Of a stretch of DNA of 64,000 bases, positions 44,085-53,440 are shown one piece after another (within the stretch, counting starts at the first letter, position 1; every line of letters begins with the position of its first letter). A program made the translations under genes and the position numbers. Source of the DNA: Coemansia sp. RSA 487 (Eukaryota; Kickxellomycota; Kickxellomycetes; Kickxellales; Kickxellaceae); assembly GCA_027577595.1 (NCBI GenBank), contig JANBRJ010000054.1, positions 1 to 64,000 of the forward strand, in the 5' to 3' direction. The notes under the pieces are model-generated. The model was given only the letters and a program-made list of their open reading frames with translations. It did not search any database and was not told the DNA's origin.

Positions 44085-44658
44085 ATTATCTTACTGCCAA
44101 TCGGTACTGTCGTCTTATCTCTATCTGGTACTCTGCACAAGAAAAGAAGGGCGAGTGCAGCTGTAAAAATATTAATAATATGCTATAGGTATAGAGATAA
44201 AGCTACGACTTTCGAGCTGGATTTGCCTTCTAAAAATGCAGTGATTTTGCACCCAGAACTAAGCATGACGTACTATGGGGGCGCATCAGGCCAATAAATG
44301 CCAAAAGCATAGTAGACAGCTTTCCGTCGTAATATGTAGCTATCCTCTATCGATTCCAGCTATAAAAAAGAAACAAGCTGCTTTCACGATAGCTAATGCA
44401 ATGGCGTCGGCACTCATCTGAAAATAACTGCTACCGATCTTTGATGCTGTGGCAGGCTGGTATACCAGCAAGCGGCTTTTGTTTGCTGGTTGCACACGTA
44501 ATCACCAAAACGATCAAACTTGGAAAAAGTCGGATTTTGCACGCTCATAGTTCTATGTCATCTTTCTCTTTTCTGTATTTATTTTTTAATTGCTGACTGC
44601 TTTTTCAATTTACCAACAAAGTGAACTTCCTGCCAATCCTTCTTCGTGGAATATTTCG
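44085..44658. promoter_or_regulatory. Divergent intergenic, SRP9 (-) and chaperone-like gene (+)
   Basis: The gap of 574 bp separates two head-to-head starts. A pyrimidine-rich stretch (44560-44590) precedes the plus-strand gene. No firm TATA box is seen. Confidence 0.4.
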
Positions 44659-45477
44659 ATGCAGCTAAGCAATCCTTCTTTCAAATTCGGAAGCACAGCC
44701 GTGCTTGCTTACCCAGACACAACACGGCTTGCCGGTTATCGTTCTGCGTTATTGCTCCTAAAGTCGTTGACGGCAGAGCATGGGCTAAACGACAGCGATC
44801 AGTGCAAATTCAGTGTAGGCGTCAAGCCTACAGAACTTGCTATCCCGACACCAGGTAACAACAGGATAGCCGATACATACGAAGAGATACCTGTTTTTCT
44901 TAGCACACCATCATCGGCCCCTAGTGTGACGTTCTGTTTTGTCAACGGAGTTCCAGCGCAGGAGAGGGTCCCCGAACTTGTGGATTGTATTGTGAGTTTT
45001 CTTGAAGAATACGGTGTCGAGCAGGTTGTGGTTCCAGCAGCAGCAGACCTGACAGGCGTTAAGGGCAGCGATCGCTTGTGGGTACGTGCCTTTGGCACAG
45101 CCTCAGATGAAGATAGCAGTGCAGACAGCAAAAAGACGGGGGAGACTGGATGTACGTTTGAACTGCCTAGCAACGCAAACACTAATGACATTTTCCTTTC
45201 GGCGTTGGGCACCATTCTTTGCGTTTCGGAATTCAAATGCTCCAAGCTGCTGGTTTACAGCGATAAGCGGCCGATTGGGAGTGGCTATAGAGAGAAAGTC
45301 GTGTTTGGCCAAGAGTTTGTTGACGAAACCGATACTAGCGTTGTAGGTGTCTTGCATCACGCTTTGGCAGAAGCTCTAAGGGTCCCCGTAGCCAGCCAGC
45401 AGAAGGCTGTGGAGGTGGCTCGTGTTCAGCTTGATCCAGAATCAACCTCAAGAGAGCTGCCTCCTGCCTTTGGTTAA
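44659..45477 (+). CDS. Possible proteasome assembly chaperone 1-like protein
   Basis: One exon encodes 272 residues from ATG 44659 (MQLSNPSFKFGSTAVLAYPD). The layout of alternating strands and helices (TVTFCFVNG-like PSVTFCFVNGVPAQERVPEL, VEQVVVPAAADLTG, FLSALGTILCVSEFKCSKLLVYSDKRP) suggests the Rossmann-like PAC1/PAC2 fold. The segment before LLVYSDKRP resembles the same region of human PSMG1. PAC1-PAC2 holds the alpha ring during 20S proteasome assembly. The match is weak by eye, so the family call is tentative; the gene itself looks real. Upstream sequence is open but lacks an ATG. Confidence 0.42.
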   Translation: MQLSNPSFKFGSTAVLAYPDTTRLAGYRSALLLLKSLTAEHGLNDSDQCKFSVGVKPTELAIPTPGNNRIADTYEEIPVFLSTPSSAPSVTFCFVNGVPAQERVPELVDCIVSFLEEYGVEQVVVPAAADLTGVKGSDRLWVRAFGTASDEDSSADSKKTGETGCTFELPSNANTNDIFLSALGTILCVSEFKCSKLLVYSDKRPIGSGYREKVVFGQEFVDETDTSVVGVLHHALAEALRVPVASQQKAVEVARVQLDPESTSRELPPAFG

Positions 45478-45900
45478 ACGAGCTGTTACTGTTTGGAATA
45501 TGAAACACATGGCTTGCGTTTGCACAGTAAGCCTTCAAACGCAAAAAGCGCGGTTACTGACTACAGCCACCCCGGTTTGCCACTGAAAACCCAGCAAGCG
45601 TCAAAGTAGAGAAAAAAGTCTAATTATTAAAATACTTCTGAGTGATGTCATAGGTTTGTGGAACAAGCGCGACTCTTTCTTTTCAAGCATGCTCTTTCCT
45701 CTTCTTTTCTCTTCTCATTGCTTGTGAACTATCTTCTTTTTGACAAATACACTACCCTATACCATTGCATTGCTTCTTTCTTTCCATTTTCAACATCGCT
45801 CTCGTTATACACTTTAAGAGTTTAAAATTGCTGAGAAGGAATTTACTCTAGAAAACCCAGAATAATCCGTGGACCAGAATCAAGTCTTTGTTTGAGAAGA
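45478..45900. other. Intergenic: promoter of EHD gene
   Basis: 423 bp without a gene. The CT-rich segment at 45670-45800 fits a fungal promoter or leader. Confidence 0.4.
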
Positions 45901-47748
45901 ATGGAAGGGAAAGGGAAAGGGAAAGCTATGAGTATGACGCCGGCTCATGCTAGCGTCAGTGTTGGCCCCGACGGGTTGACAGACGAGGAGCGGCTCTACC
46001 AGGAGACTATTCGCCAGCTGCAAAAGACGTACGCGAAGAAAATCAAACCACTCGAGCAGTCGTACTGCTTCGAGGGCTTCCACTCTGCACCGCTTACACC
46101 ACAAGACATTGGATCCAAGCCCATGGTTCTTCTTGTCGGCCAGTACTCGACCGGAAAAACAACGTTTGTCGAATACTTGCTTGGAGAGTCTTACCCTGGA
46201 GCGCATGTTGGCATCGAGCCTACAACGGACAGATTTGTTGCTATTATGAGCGGACCAGAGCCCAAGGTCATTCCTGGCCATGCAGCAGCGGTTTCCGGCG
46301 ACTTGCCATTCTCGGGACTTACGAAATTCGGCACAAAGTTTTTGTCCCGATTCCAGGTTGCGCAGCTAAACAATCCCTTACTGTCGAATCTGACGCTCAT
46401 CGACACGCCAGGCATTCTTTCGGGATCCAAGCAGATCAACCGCGGATACGATTTCATCTCGGTCATTAACTGGTTTGCTGAAAGATCGGACCTTATCTTG
46501 CTACTTTTTGATGGCTACAAGCTGGATATTTCGGACGAATTCAAGGGGGCGATTCATTCATTGCGCGGACACGAGGACAAGGTGCGCATCGTGTTGAACA
46601 AATGCGACCAGATCAGCCAGCAGCAGCTGATGCGAATCTACGGCGCGCTCATGTGGTCTCTTGGGAAGGTGATCACCACACCCGAGGTCAATCGCGTGTA
46701 TCTCGGATCGTTCTGGCCAAAGTACAAGACGCCGGTCGGCACGATATACGAGGAGAACCGGGATCTGATAACCAGCGAGCAGCGCGATCTTCTCCGCGAC
46801 CTCCGCAGCATCCCCAAGAACGCGGCGCTGCGCAGGGTCAACGAGATCGTGAAGCGTGCTCGGCAGGCGCGCGTGCATGCCCATATAATCGGGCACTTGC
46901 GCAGCGAGCTTCCGAGCATGTTTGGCAAAAACAAAAAGGCAAAGGCCATGCTTGAGGACTTGCCGAGCGAGTTCAAAAAGATCCAGGTCAGGTACAATCT
47001 CCCCCCAGGTGACTTTCCAAACCCAGAAGCGTTCAAGGGCGATCTCGAAGCGTTTAAAATCGCCGACTTTAACAAGCTTAACCAAAAGCTCATTTCCGTT
47101 GCCGACGATGCTCTGTCGACGGACTTTCCAAAGCTTATGCAAAAGTTCCCCTCGATTGGCAGACCCTCCGCCGAGATTGGTACCGATGAGTTTGAGGACC
47201 GTGAGCATACGCCATACACAAACGAATACAGCAGCAACCGGGCAAGCGAAAAGCCGGACGAGAGGTTTGGCGAGAAGCAACCCAGCGAGGACAGCGGTGT
47301 CCTGTATACGCCGATTGCCGGTCCATCCGCACAGATGCCCCCGCCTCGCCCGCCACAATCCGCACCGATACCCCCGCCACGCCCGCCACCATACTCGGCG
47401 ATGTCAGCGGCCAGCTCCTCTACCAGCAGGAACCCCTTTGGCGAGGACACCGAGAACAACACTGGGCTTCTTCGCTACAGGACGGTTTTCGAGGGCGTCA
47501 GCGACTCAAAGCGAAAGGTACTTCCAGCCGACAGCGCCTATGGCGTGTTTTCCGAGTCTGGACTCCCAACAGATGTGCTGAGGGAGGTGTGGGGCATAAG
47601 CGACTGGGATAATCGTGGCGAGCTTGACCAGGTGCAGTTTGAGGTTGCGATGCGGCTATGCGAGCGTCTTAAGAACAATGAGCCGCTGGATTCAGCGAAG
47701 CACCACGTGTTTGCGGAGTTGGGTCTACTCAATCGTTTTCACAACTGA
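45901..47748 (+). CDS. EHD-family dynamin-like ATPase with C-terminal EH domain
   Basis: One exon encodes 615 residues from ATG 45901. The EHD N-terminal region (YQETIRQLQKTYAKKIKPLE) is followed by the P-loop GQYSTGKTT at residues 80-88, a switch region (IEPTTDRFVAIM), LIDTPGILSG and the NKCD motif. Then come the helical domain (RRVNEIVKRARQARVHAHII), the KKAK-rich lipid-binding segment and a Pro-rich linker (PPPRPPPYSA). The EH domain follows at about 520-610 (YGVFSESGLPTDVLREVWG, with a DWDNRGELD EF-hand-like loop). EHDs oligomerise on membranes with ATP and remodel recycling endosomes; their EH domain binds NPF peptides. Yeasts lack EHDs. The acidic linker before the Pro-rich part is longer than in animals. 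Confidence 0.93.
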   Translation: MEGKGKGKAMSMTPAHASVSVGPDGLTDEERLYQETIRQLQKTYAKKIKPLEQSYCFEGFHSAPLTPQDIGSKPMVLLVGQYSTGKTTFVEYLLGESYPGAHVGIEPTTDRFVAIMSGPEPKVIPGHAAAVSGDLPFSGLTKFGTKFLSRFQVAQLNNPLLSNLTLIDTPGILSGSKQINRGYDFISVINWFAERSDLILLLFDGYKLDISDEFKGAIHSLRGHEDKVRIVLNKCDQISQQQLMRIYGALMWSLGKVITTPEVNRVYLGSFWPKYKTPVGTIYEENRDLITSEQRDLLRDLRSIPKNAALRRVNEIVKRARQARVHAHIIGHLRSELPSMFGKNKKAKAMLEDLPSEFKKIQVRYNLPPGDFPNPEAFKGDLEAFKIADFNKLNQKLISVADDALSTDFPKLMQKFPSIGRPSAEIGTDEFEDREHTPYTNEYSSNRASEKPDERFGEKQPSEDSGVLYTPIAGPSAQMPPPRPPQSAPIPPPRPPPYSAMSAASSSTSRNPFGEDTENNTGLLRYRTVFEGVSDSKRKVLPADSAYGVFSESGLPTDVLREVWGISDWDNRGELDQVQFEVAMRLCERLKNNEPLDSAKHHVFAELGLLNRFHN

Positions 47749-48525
47749 AAAAGGGGAGGCAGGTCTTTCTTGTGGCAAGTTCCTTTTTCTAGTTTTTAAA
47801 CATTTTCTTGGCACACAGCAGTTGTCGTCTGTCCACTAAACGTATCATCGCACCTGTTTGAATTTTAAATGCAGATTTAAAGCGCACATGCGGATTTTAT
47901 GCCCAGCTCTAGCGAAACATGTGTGACGTTTTGAGACAGTGTTTGCAGGTGCGCTGCTCCTTGACAAAGAATTGCCACCCTCCCCACATGCACGCACTGA
48001 TTGACTAAACTTACTTTGCGAACAATTCATGCACTTTGGTCACTTTGATAAAGGGGCAATGTGTCTGTCTTGCACACGTCACAGTTTCATGCCGATCTGA
48101 GCGTATACGCCCTAAACCTGAAGATGGAATGTGTTGATGGAAGTTGGACAGGTGTGTAGTAGCAGCATTTTTCTGGCGTGGCCATCATCCACATTGGATG
48201 ATTTAGAAATTGCTATATAAGTAGACATGAGCTCCTCCATCCCTTGCGGCCATGCTTTCTTCAGAATTAAACTATTCCACATATTATATATGCTATTTAT
48301 TTCGCCTTTCGCTACTTTAGTAGGATTTTTTTTACCAAGGCCTAGAAACAAGCACACCCACTCTAAATCTATTAAAGTTTATTGGTTTTTCCCAAGTACT
48401 TTAGCGTTTGTAACATCGCCTATATTTATAACACTGAGGATATCACTGTTCTGGAGAATTTGCTTTGCTGGCTTCTACTTTTTTCTCAACTAAACCAAAC
48501 CAAGCGCTTTAACCAATCTTTCACG
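47749..48525. other. Intergenic, GAD promoter region
   Basis: No firm gene in 777 bp. A TATATAAG at about 48213-48220 lies 300 bp before the GAD start. An 88-codon frame from ATG 48227 (hydrophobic) would lie in the leader. A minus-strand open stretch (48357-48112) is not recognised. Confidence 0.4.
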
Positions 48526-50262
48526 ATGGCTGAAAATGTTGAGGATTTGCTGCCTGGCGTCCGCCGCCTTGGAATTGGCAAGCGTCGGATGACGGTAACT
48601 GACATGACCTACGGCACCAGCTTCTCAGAGAGTTCTGGCGATGTCCACTCGTTCCCTGCAAAGAGCATGCCAGCACGCAACGCGTACCAGATCATCCATG
48701 ACACACTCAAGTTTGATGGCGACCCGACGCTCAACTGCGCAACGTTCCTGACAACCTGGATGGAGCCAGAGGCCGAAAAGCTCATCATGGAGAACCTGGC
48801 CAAGAACCGCGTCGACATTGACGAGTACGAGTCGACGGAGCGCATCCACCAGCGCTGTCTTGCGCACCTGCATGATCTCTGGAATGGCCCCAAGGGCGCC
48901 GACCCCGTAGGCACTGTTGTTGTCGGCTCGTCAGAGGGCATCATGCTCGGCGGCCTGGCGATGAAGTGGAGATGGCGCGCCCGCCGCGAGGCTGCTGGCA
49001 AGGACGCGTCAAAGCCAAACATCATTTTTGGCGCAAATGCCCAGGTCGCCCTCGAGAAGACCGCAAGGTACTTTGACATCGAGGCGCGCATGGTGCCTGT
49101 CTGCGAGGAATCACATTACTGCCTGGACATCCGCAAGGCAATCGATATGATTGATGAAAACACGATCGGCGTGTATGTCATCCTCGGCAGCACTTACACA
49201 GGGCACTACGAGGAGGTTGGCGAAATGGCCAAGCTGCTGGACAGGCTGCAAGAGGAGAAGGGGCTTGACGTGCCGATCCACATTGACGGGGCCAGCGGCG
49301 CGTTCATCGCTCCCTTTGCCCAGCCAAACCTTACTTGGGACTTTAGAGTTCCTCGTGTTGTTTCCATCAGCACCAGCGGCCACAAGTTTGGGCTGACCTA
49401 CCCAGGAATTGGCTGGGTTCTATGGAGGTCGCAAGAGTTCCTTCCAAGTGGTCTGGAGTTTGAGCTGAGCTACCTAGGCGGCGTGGAGAAGACGTTTACG
49501 CTAAACTTTTCGCACCCCGCGTGCTTCCTCATTGCACAGTACTACCAGTTTATCCGCTATGCGCGAGAGGGATACGCACGCATTATGAACGCTTGTCTGT
49601 ATCACGCGCGGCTCCTCTCGGTTGCGCTGGAAGCAACTGGCGTTTACGAATGCTTCTCCGACATCCACCGCCCGAGCGGGCAGTTTGGATTCAGCGAGGA
49701 GACGCGCCTGAGCGCCAGCAACCTGTTTGTTGAAACATCCAACCAGAGGGTCTCCGGCACCGATCCCTCGATCAACGAAAAGTTCAACTACGGCGCGCCT
49801 GTTGTTGCCTTCCGCTTTACCGACTGGTTTATCCAAGCTCATCCAGCGGCGAACCAGGACATTGTGTCGACTCTTTTGCGTGTGCGCGGATGGATCATTC
49901 CAAACTACCCGCTGCCCCCAGACACAAACACAATCCGTGTCTTGCGCGTGGTCGTCAAGGAGACCACGTCCGAGGATCTGATCAACAGACTTGTTCGCGA
50001 TGTTATGTGGGCCACACAGACCATGCTTGATACCGAAATCAAGTCTCTCGGTGAAACCTTCGCCAAGCCACTGGCCACCGATCCGTCTGTGTCGAACCTT
50101 GCAAACGTGGTTGCCTTGTCTAACACCAAGAAGATGGAGGATCACGCCAAGAGCTCGCACTGGAAAGGACTACTTGACAAGGTTGGTGAGTTGGGAACGA
50201 GCAAGAGCAAGCATCTGAGTGATGACGACTTGTCAAAGCCTGTATACCAAAAGGTGTGCTGA
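48526..50262 (+). CDS. GAD1: Glutamate decarboxylase
   Basis: One exon encodes 578 residues from ATG 48526 (MAENVEDLLPGV). The enzyme removes the alpha-carboxyl of glutamate to give GABA, using PLP; in fungi it feeds the GABA shunt and helps in acid or oxidative stress. Group II decarboxylase hallmarks are NCATFLTTWMEPEAEKL, VVGSSEGIMLGGLAMKWRW, the cofactor Asp in HIDGASGAF and the Schiff-base Lys in STSGHKFG (codons near 49378-49395). The C-terminus after VMWATQTML is longer than in bacteria and has several Lys/Ser positions. It does not show a clear calmodulin site. It converges on the OB-fold gene with only 137 bp between stops. Confidence 0.95.
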   Translation: MAENVEDLLPGVRRLGIGKRRMTVTDMTYGTSFSESSGDVHSFPAKSMPARNAYQIIHDTLKFDGDPTLNCATFLTTWMEPEAEKLIMENLAKNRVDIDEYESTERIHQRCLAHLHDLWNGPKGADPVGTVVVGSSEGIMLGGLAMKWRWRARREAAGKDASKPNIIFGANAQVALEKTARYFDIEARMVPVCEESHYCLDIRKAIDMIDENTIGVYVILGSTYTGHYEEVGEMAKLLDRLQEEKGLDVPIHIDGASGAFIAPFAQPNLTWDFRVPRVVSISTSGHKFGLTYPGIGWVLWRSQEFLPSGLEFELSYLGGVEKTFTLNFSHPACFLIAQYYQFIRYAREGYARIMNACLYHARLLSVALEATGVYECFSDIHRPSGQFGFSEETRLSASNLFVETSNQRVSGTDPSINEKFNYGAPVVAFRFTDWFIQAHPAANQDIVSTLLRVRGWIIPNYPLPPDTNTIRVLRVVVKETTSEDLINRLVRDVMWATQTMLDTEIKSLGETFAKPLATDPSVSNLANVVALSNTKKMEDHAKSSHWKGLLDKVGELGTSKSKHLSDDDLSKPVYQKVC

Positions 50263-50399
50263 GGTAGCTTTCTTCCTACACCAGGAGCGCTGCTGTGGGC
50301 TTGTGCACACAGGATGAGTCCATCGGAGTTTACTTTTTACTATCCCTTTTCCTTTTTTTTGAATAACAAATTATTTAGTCCATGAATTACATCACAGTG

Positions 50400-52385
50400 C
50401 TATGCTGACAAAACTCCAAGATCCGATGACGGGCGTGCAGCGTCGATGCGGAGGCTTGTCTCGGGAGAAAGCGGCTCGCAATACGATGTCAAAGACAATA
50501 CAAACTCCTGGCCAACTGGCTTCGCAAGTGCTAACTGTTGTTCGCTTGTATTCGGCAGATGAAGGAACAGCTCTGGCGATATACCGATTATTTCGTTAGC
50601 TGCAGCTGGCGCTGCATGCGCGCAAACAGAACTGGTTCCGTCATCTATCTCAAACTCCAGTACAAACACAGATTCGACGGTATTTGCGTCGAGGTTAGCT
50701 ACACCGCAGCTGGGACAGTCAAAGGAATATAAATCCACGGGGTTTTCCAGTTGCTTGCCGCTGGTGCTACCGTCGCTTGGAGCATCAGTGAAAACGATTG
50801 GTCTTTTGCAGATCGAATGCACCAGAGACGTAGCAGCTAGACGATCGCGTGCATCGCACATATGGTTTCCAGCGCTCGTAGCTGCTACGACACGCGCCTT
50901 GCAATATCTGTTGGCCGCATCAGGGATTTGGGCTAGAGGCGTGTACTTGCACAGAGTTGCGCTTGTTATAATTCCGGTCATGGCCGAAATGTTGTAAAAT
51001 TTCGTGTTGATCTCCAAGCTACCATTAAGGATCACGTCTCCGCCTTCCTCATGCGTCTCCAGATCGTCCAGCAATACCAGTTGTCCTGGAAGCAGCTGGG
51101 ATGCCTGCACGCCCACCTTGTCCCACAGTGTGAGGTCGCGCGTACCTTTCTCATCTTCTACACGCAGCGCATAACGGTCCAAGATTTCGCTGTCCTTCGT
51201 ATAAGGCATGTTTTCAGACACCGCGACGACACGAACTAGCAGCGCAAGGTTTATCATATCTGCGCGGCATCGATCAAGATACACCCTGTGTGCATATCGT
51301 CTATAGTCTAGGTTTCCAAGGTTGTTGTATGCTACGCTTAGCTGAGACGCTAAAATATTGGTAGGGCTGATGGTCGTACACGAAACAAAAGCAATTGTCT
51401 GCGACCCATATTCCACTTCAAAGGTCTTTGCCGACGGCTTTGATACAATGATTGGGCAGAGCAAGCCTATGTAGTAGTCCTGCTTGAAAAGGGAGACAAT
51501 GGCTATGTCCTTATCCCAGAAGCTAATATTCACAGACTTGGGTGGGTCCTCATGCTCGATTATACAATGAATCTGCTGGTGCTGGACCAGCCGGTTTCCC
51601 CTGTATTGTGTTTCGGCAGAGTATATATGATCGACTTTGCACCATATCTGGTCAGCATTGAATGCAGGTAGGGCACAGCGGATAAACCTGCCTTCGGAGT
51701 GCTGGACCCCGAATATACTTTCCAAAAACGGTTCATCTGTAAATGGTCGAAACTCCTCTGGAAGACCCTGTGTTTCCTTGATACGTAACTCGAATGCAAG
51801 AGATGTTATTGGAAGGATCGTCTGGTTGGGCTTTCCATTGATGCCGCCGCCGCGATCGGCTATAGAAAGACCAGTTGCATAAAGCGTGCGTTTGCGCGAA
51901 AAGAATCCTGAAAATTCCAATGCCTCTATCATTGGGTAATATCGCTGGTGGATAAATGCATCGATTTGGATATCCGCCGTATTTCGCACTTTCATCGGAC
52001 GATTGCCATGTGCTAGAGGGCCGCCATCCGAAGGATCTGGCGCACCTGACAGTTTCCAGAGCCAGATGCCTGAGCCAGGAATGGTCCACATATCATCAAT
52101 CTTTAGCCCAAACACATCTTCTAGCGAGGGCTTGGACTCGCGGTGGTAGAAGGGGCCGACAGTGCGACGAATTTCTGTGTGCATTGCCTCCTCTAAGGCT
52201 TCCCGATGCCATTGCGCCTCCAATTCAGTAAGAAGCACTGTTCGCGAAAGACTGGAGCAGTGCTCGCTCATGATCTTAGTCGCAGCAACAGCCAACCGGC
52301 ACCATGGTATTTCGCTAGCGTCTGATGCGCTGATACATGTACTGAGCTCGTCGCGTAAAGAAAGAAGTATACTCTGAAACTCCAT
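50400..52385 (-). CDS. OB-fold protein, RPA/shieldin-2-like (tentative)
   Basis: One exon encodes 661 residues from ATG 52385. I do not recognise a firm family. The region 385-490 reads like an RPA-type OB fold (LLVRVVAVSENM, YALRVEDEKGTRDLTLWDKV and LPGQLVLLDDLETH). The region 500-640 looks like a second OB fold with a zinc-ribbon element (YCKARVVAATS, a Cys in HSICKRP, CPSC, then VFVLEFEIDDGTSSVCAHAA and a GISPELFLHL segment). This order resembles the C-terminal OB folds of RPA70, POT1-group proteins and SHLD2. The N-terminal 350 residues have no clear match. A single-stranded DNA-binding role in repair or telomere care is inference. It is divergent from MED15 (355 bp). Confidence 0.5.
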   Translation of the reverse strand: MEFQSILLSLRDELSTCISASDASEIPWCRLAVAATKIMSEHCSSLSRTVLLTELEAQWHREALEEAMHTEIRRTVGPFYHRESKPSLEDVFGLKIDDMWTIPGSGIWLWKLSGAPDPSDGGPLAHGNRPMKVRNTADIQIDAFIHQRYYPMIEALEFSGFFSRKRTLYATGLSIADRGGGINGKPNQTILPITSLAFELRIKETQGLPEEFRPFTDEPFLESIFGVQHSEGRFIRCALPAFNADQIWCKVDHIYSAETQYRGNRLVQHQQIHCIIEHEDPPKSVNISFWDKDIAIVSLFKQDYYIGLLCPIIVSKPSAKTFEVEYGSQTIAFVSCTTISPTNILASQLSVAYNNLGNLDYRRYAHRVYLDRCRADMINLALLVRVVAVSENMPYTKDSEILDRYALRVEDEKGTRDLTLWDKVGVQASQLLPGQLVLLDDLETHEEGGDVILNGSLEINTKFYNISAMTGIITSATLCKYTPLAQIPDAANRYCKARVVAATSAGNHMCDARDRLAATSLVHSICKRPIVFTDAPSDGSTSGKQLENPVDLYSFDCPSCGVANLDANTVESVFVLEFEIDDGTSSVCAHAAPAAANEIIGISPELFLHLPNTSEQQLALAKPVGQEFVLSLTSYCEPLSPETSLRIDAARPSSDLGVLSA

Positions 52386-52740
52386 ATGATAGCAGTCTGT
52401 ATTTTTATCAGTATTTGTGCACGACCAAGCATAAAAGGTAAAACGTTGAAAAAGGTTTATTTACTAAATAAAAGAGCCAAAGGTTAAACACAAACTCGTC
52501 AAAAAAACCAAGGGCAACTGGTGGTTTCTTTTCTCTGCTTGAACGCGTGCTTGTGATTCGCGCTAAAATGGTACGCGCATACTTTTTGAAAGTTCATATA
52601 CCACCCCAGTTTTCTTTTTCAAATTTATTGCCTTTTTGCTTCTTTTTCTGTAATTAGTCATATTTCTTTAGCTTCTTGGCTTGTCTCTGAAGTCATCCTC
52701 TTTTTGTTTCCGGTTACTCCTTTTTCTTTACTTGCACAAG
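52386..52740. promoter_or_regulatory. Divergent promoter, OB protein (-) and MED15 (+)
   Basis: A 355-bp gap between head-to-head starts. It has strong T/C-rich sequence just before MED15 (52605-52735). No clear TATA box is seen. Confidence 0.45.
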
Positions 52741-53409
52741 ATGAGCGGCCAGCCTAATTTGGGTGCCCTAGGCGGCGGCGATTGGCGAGCAACCATTAGC
52801 GAACAAGCGCGCAGACAGAATCTAATTAACAACATGACGCCTATTCTTCAAGGACTGAGCGAGCAACATAGTGGCCTCGTCATGAACATTGCATACCAAT
52901 GCGAGAATCAGGCATTTACTACTGCAAAGTCCAGCCAGGAGTACCTAATGCATCTCAACAACCAAATCATGGAAATCTCGCAAAGGGTCAAATCCATCGC
53001 AGCCAACCCAGTATCTGGTGCGTCCGCTGGCACTAACGCAGCAGGACAGAGCCCTGCTGCAGCGAATCCGGCTGTGGCACTTATGCAAAGCATTCAATTT
53101 AATCAGCAGACAACTGCGCCAACGCAGACACAGCTTCAGACACACGGCCAAGCGCAGCCACAGCAGGCTCAGCCACATATGCAACCGCAGCCACAAGTAT
53201 CAGTACAAGGGACCCCAGCTGGAGCACAGCCTTCTACGGATTCTATTATTCCGCAAATACGCAATATTATCCAGAATCCCGACAACTATTCTATTCAGGA
53301 TATTGGTATGGCGATACAGTTCTTGCAGGCACAGTCCAGTTCTGCTCCTAATAAGCAAGTATTTAACGAAACAATCAGGAAGCTTTATATTGCGGCCCAG
53401 AAGAAGCAA

Positions 53410-53440
<31 letters not shown>

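Noticed and set aside
46558-47462. Two minus-strand frames of more than 260 codons
   Set aside because: Both are antisense to the EHD ATPase and show no family features.
48227-48493. Hydrophobic 88-codon frame before glutamate decarboxylase
   Set aside because: It overlaps the probable GAD leader, lacks a recognisable family and may only reflect T-rich sequence; it was kept as a remark, not a gene.
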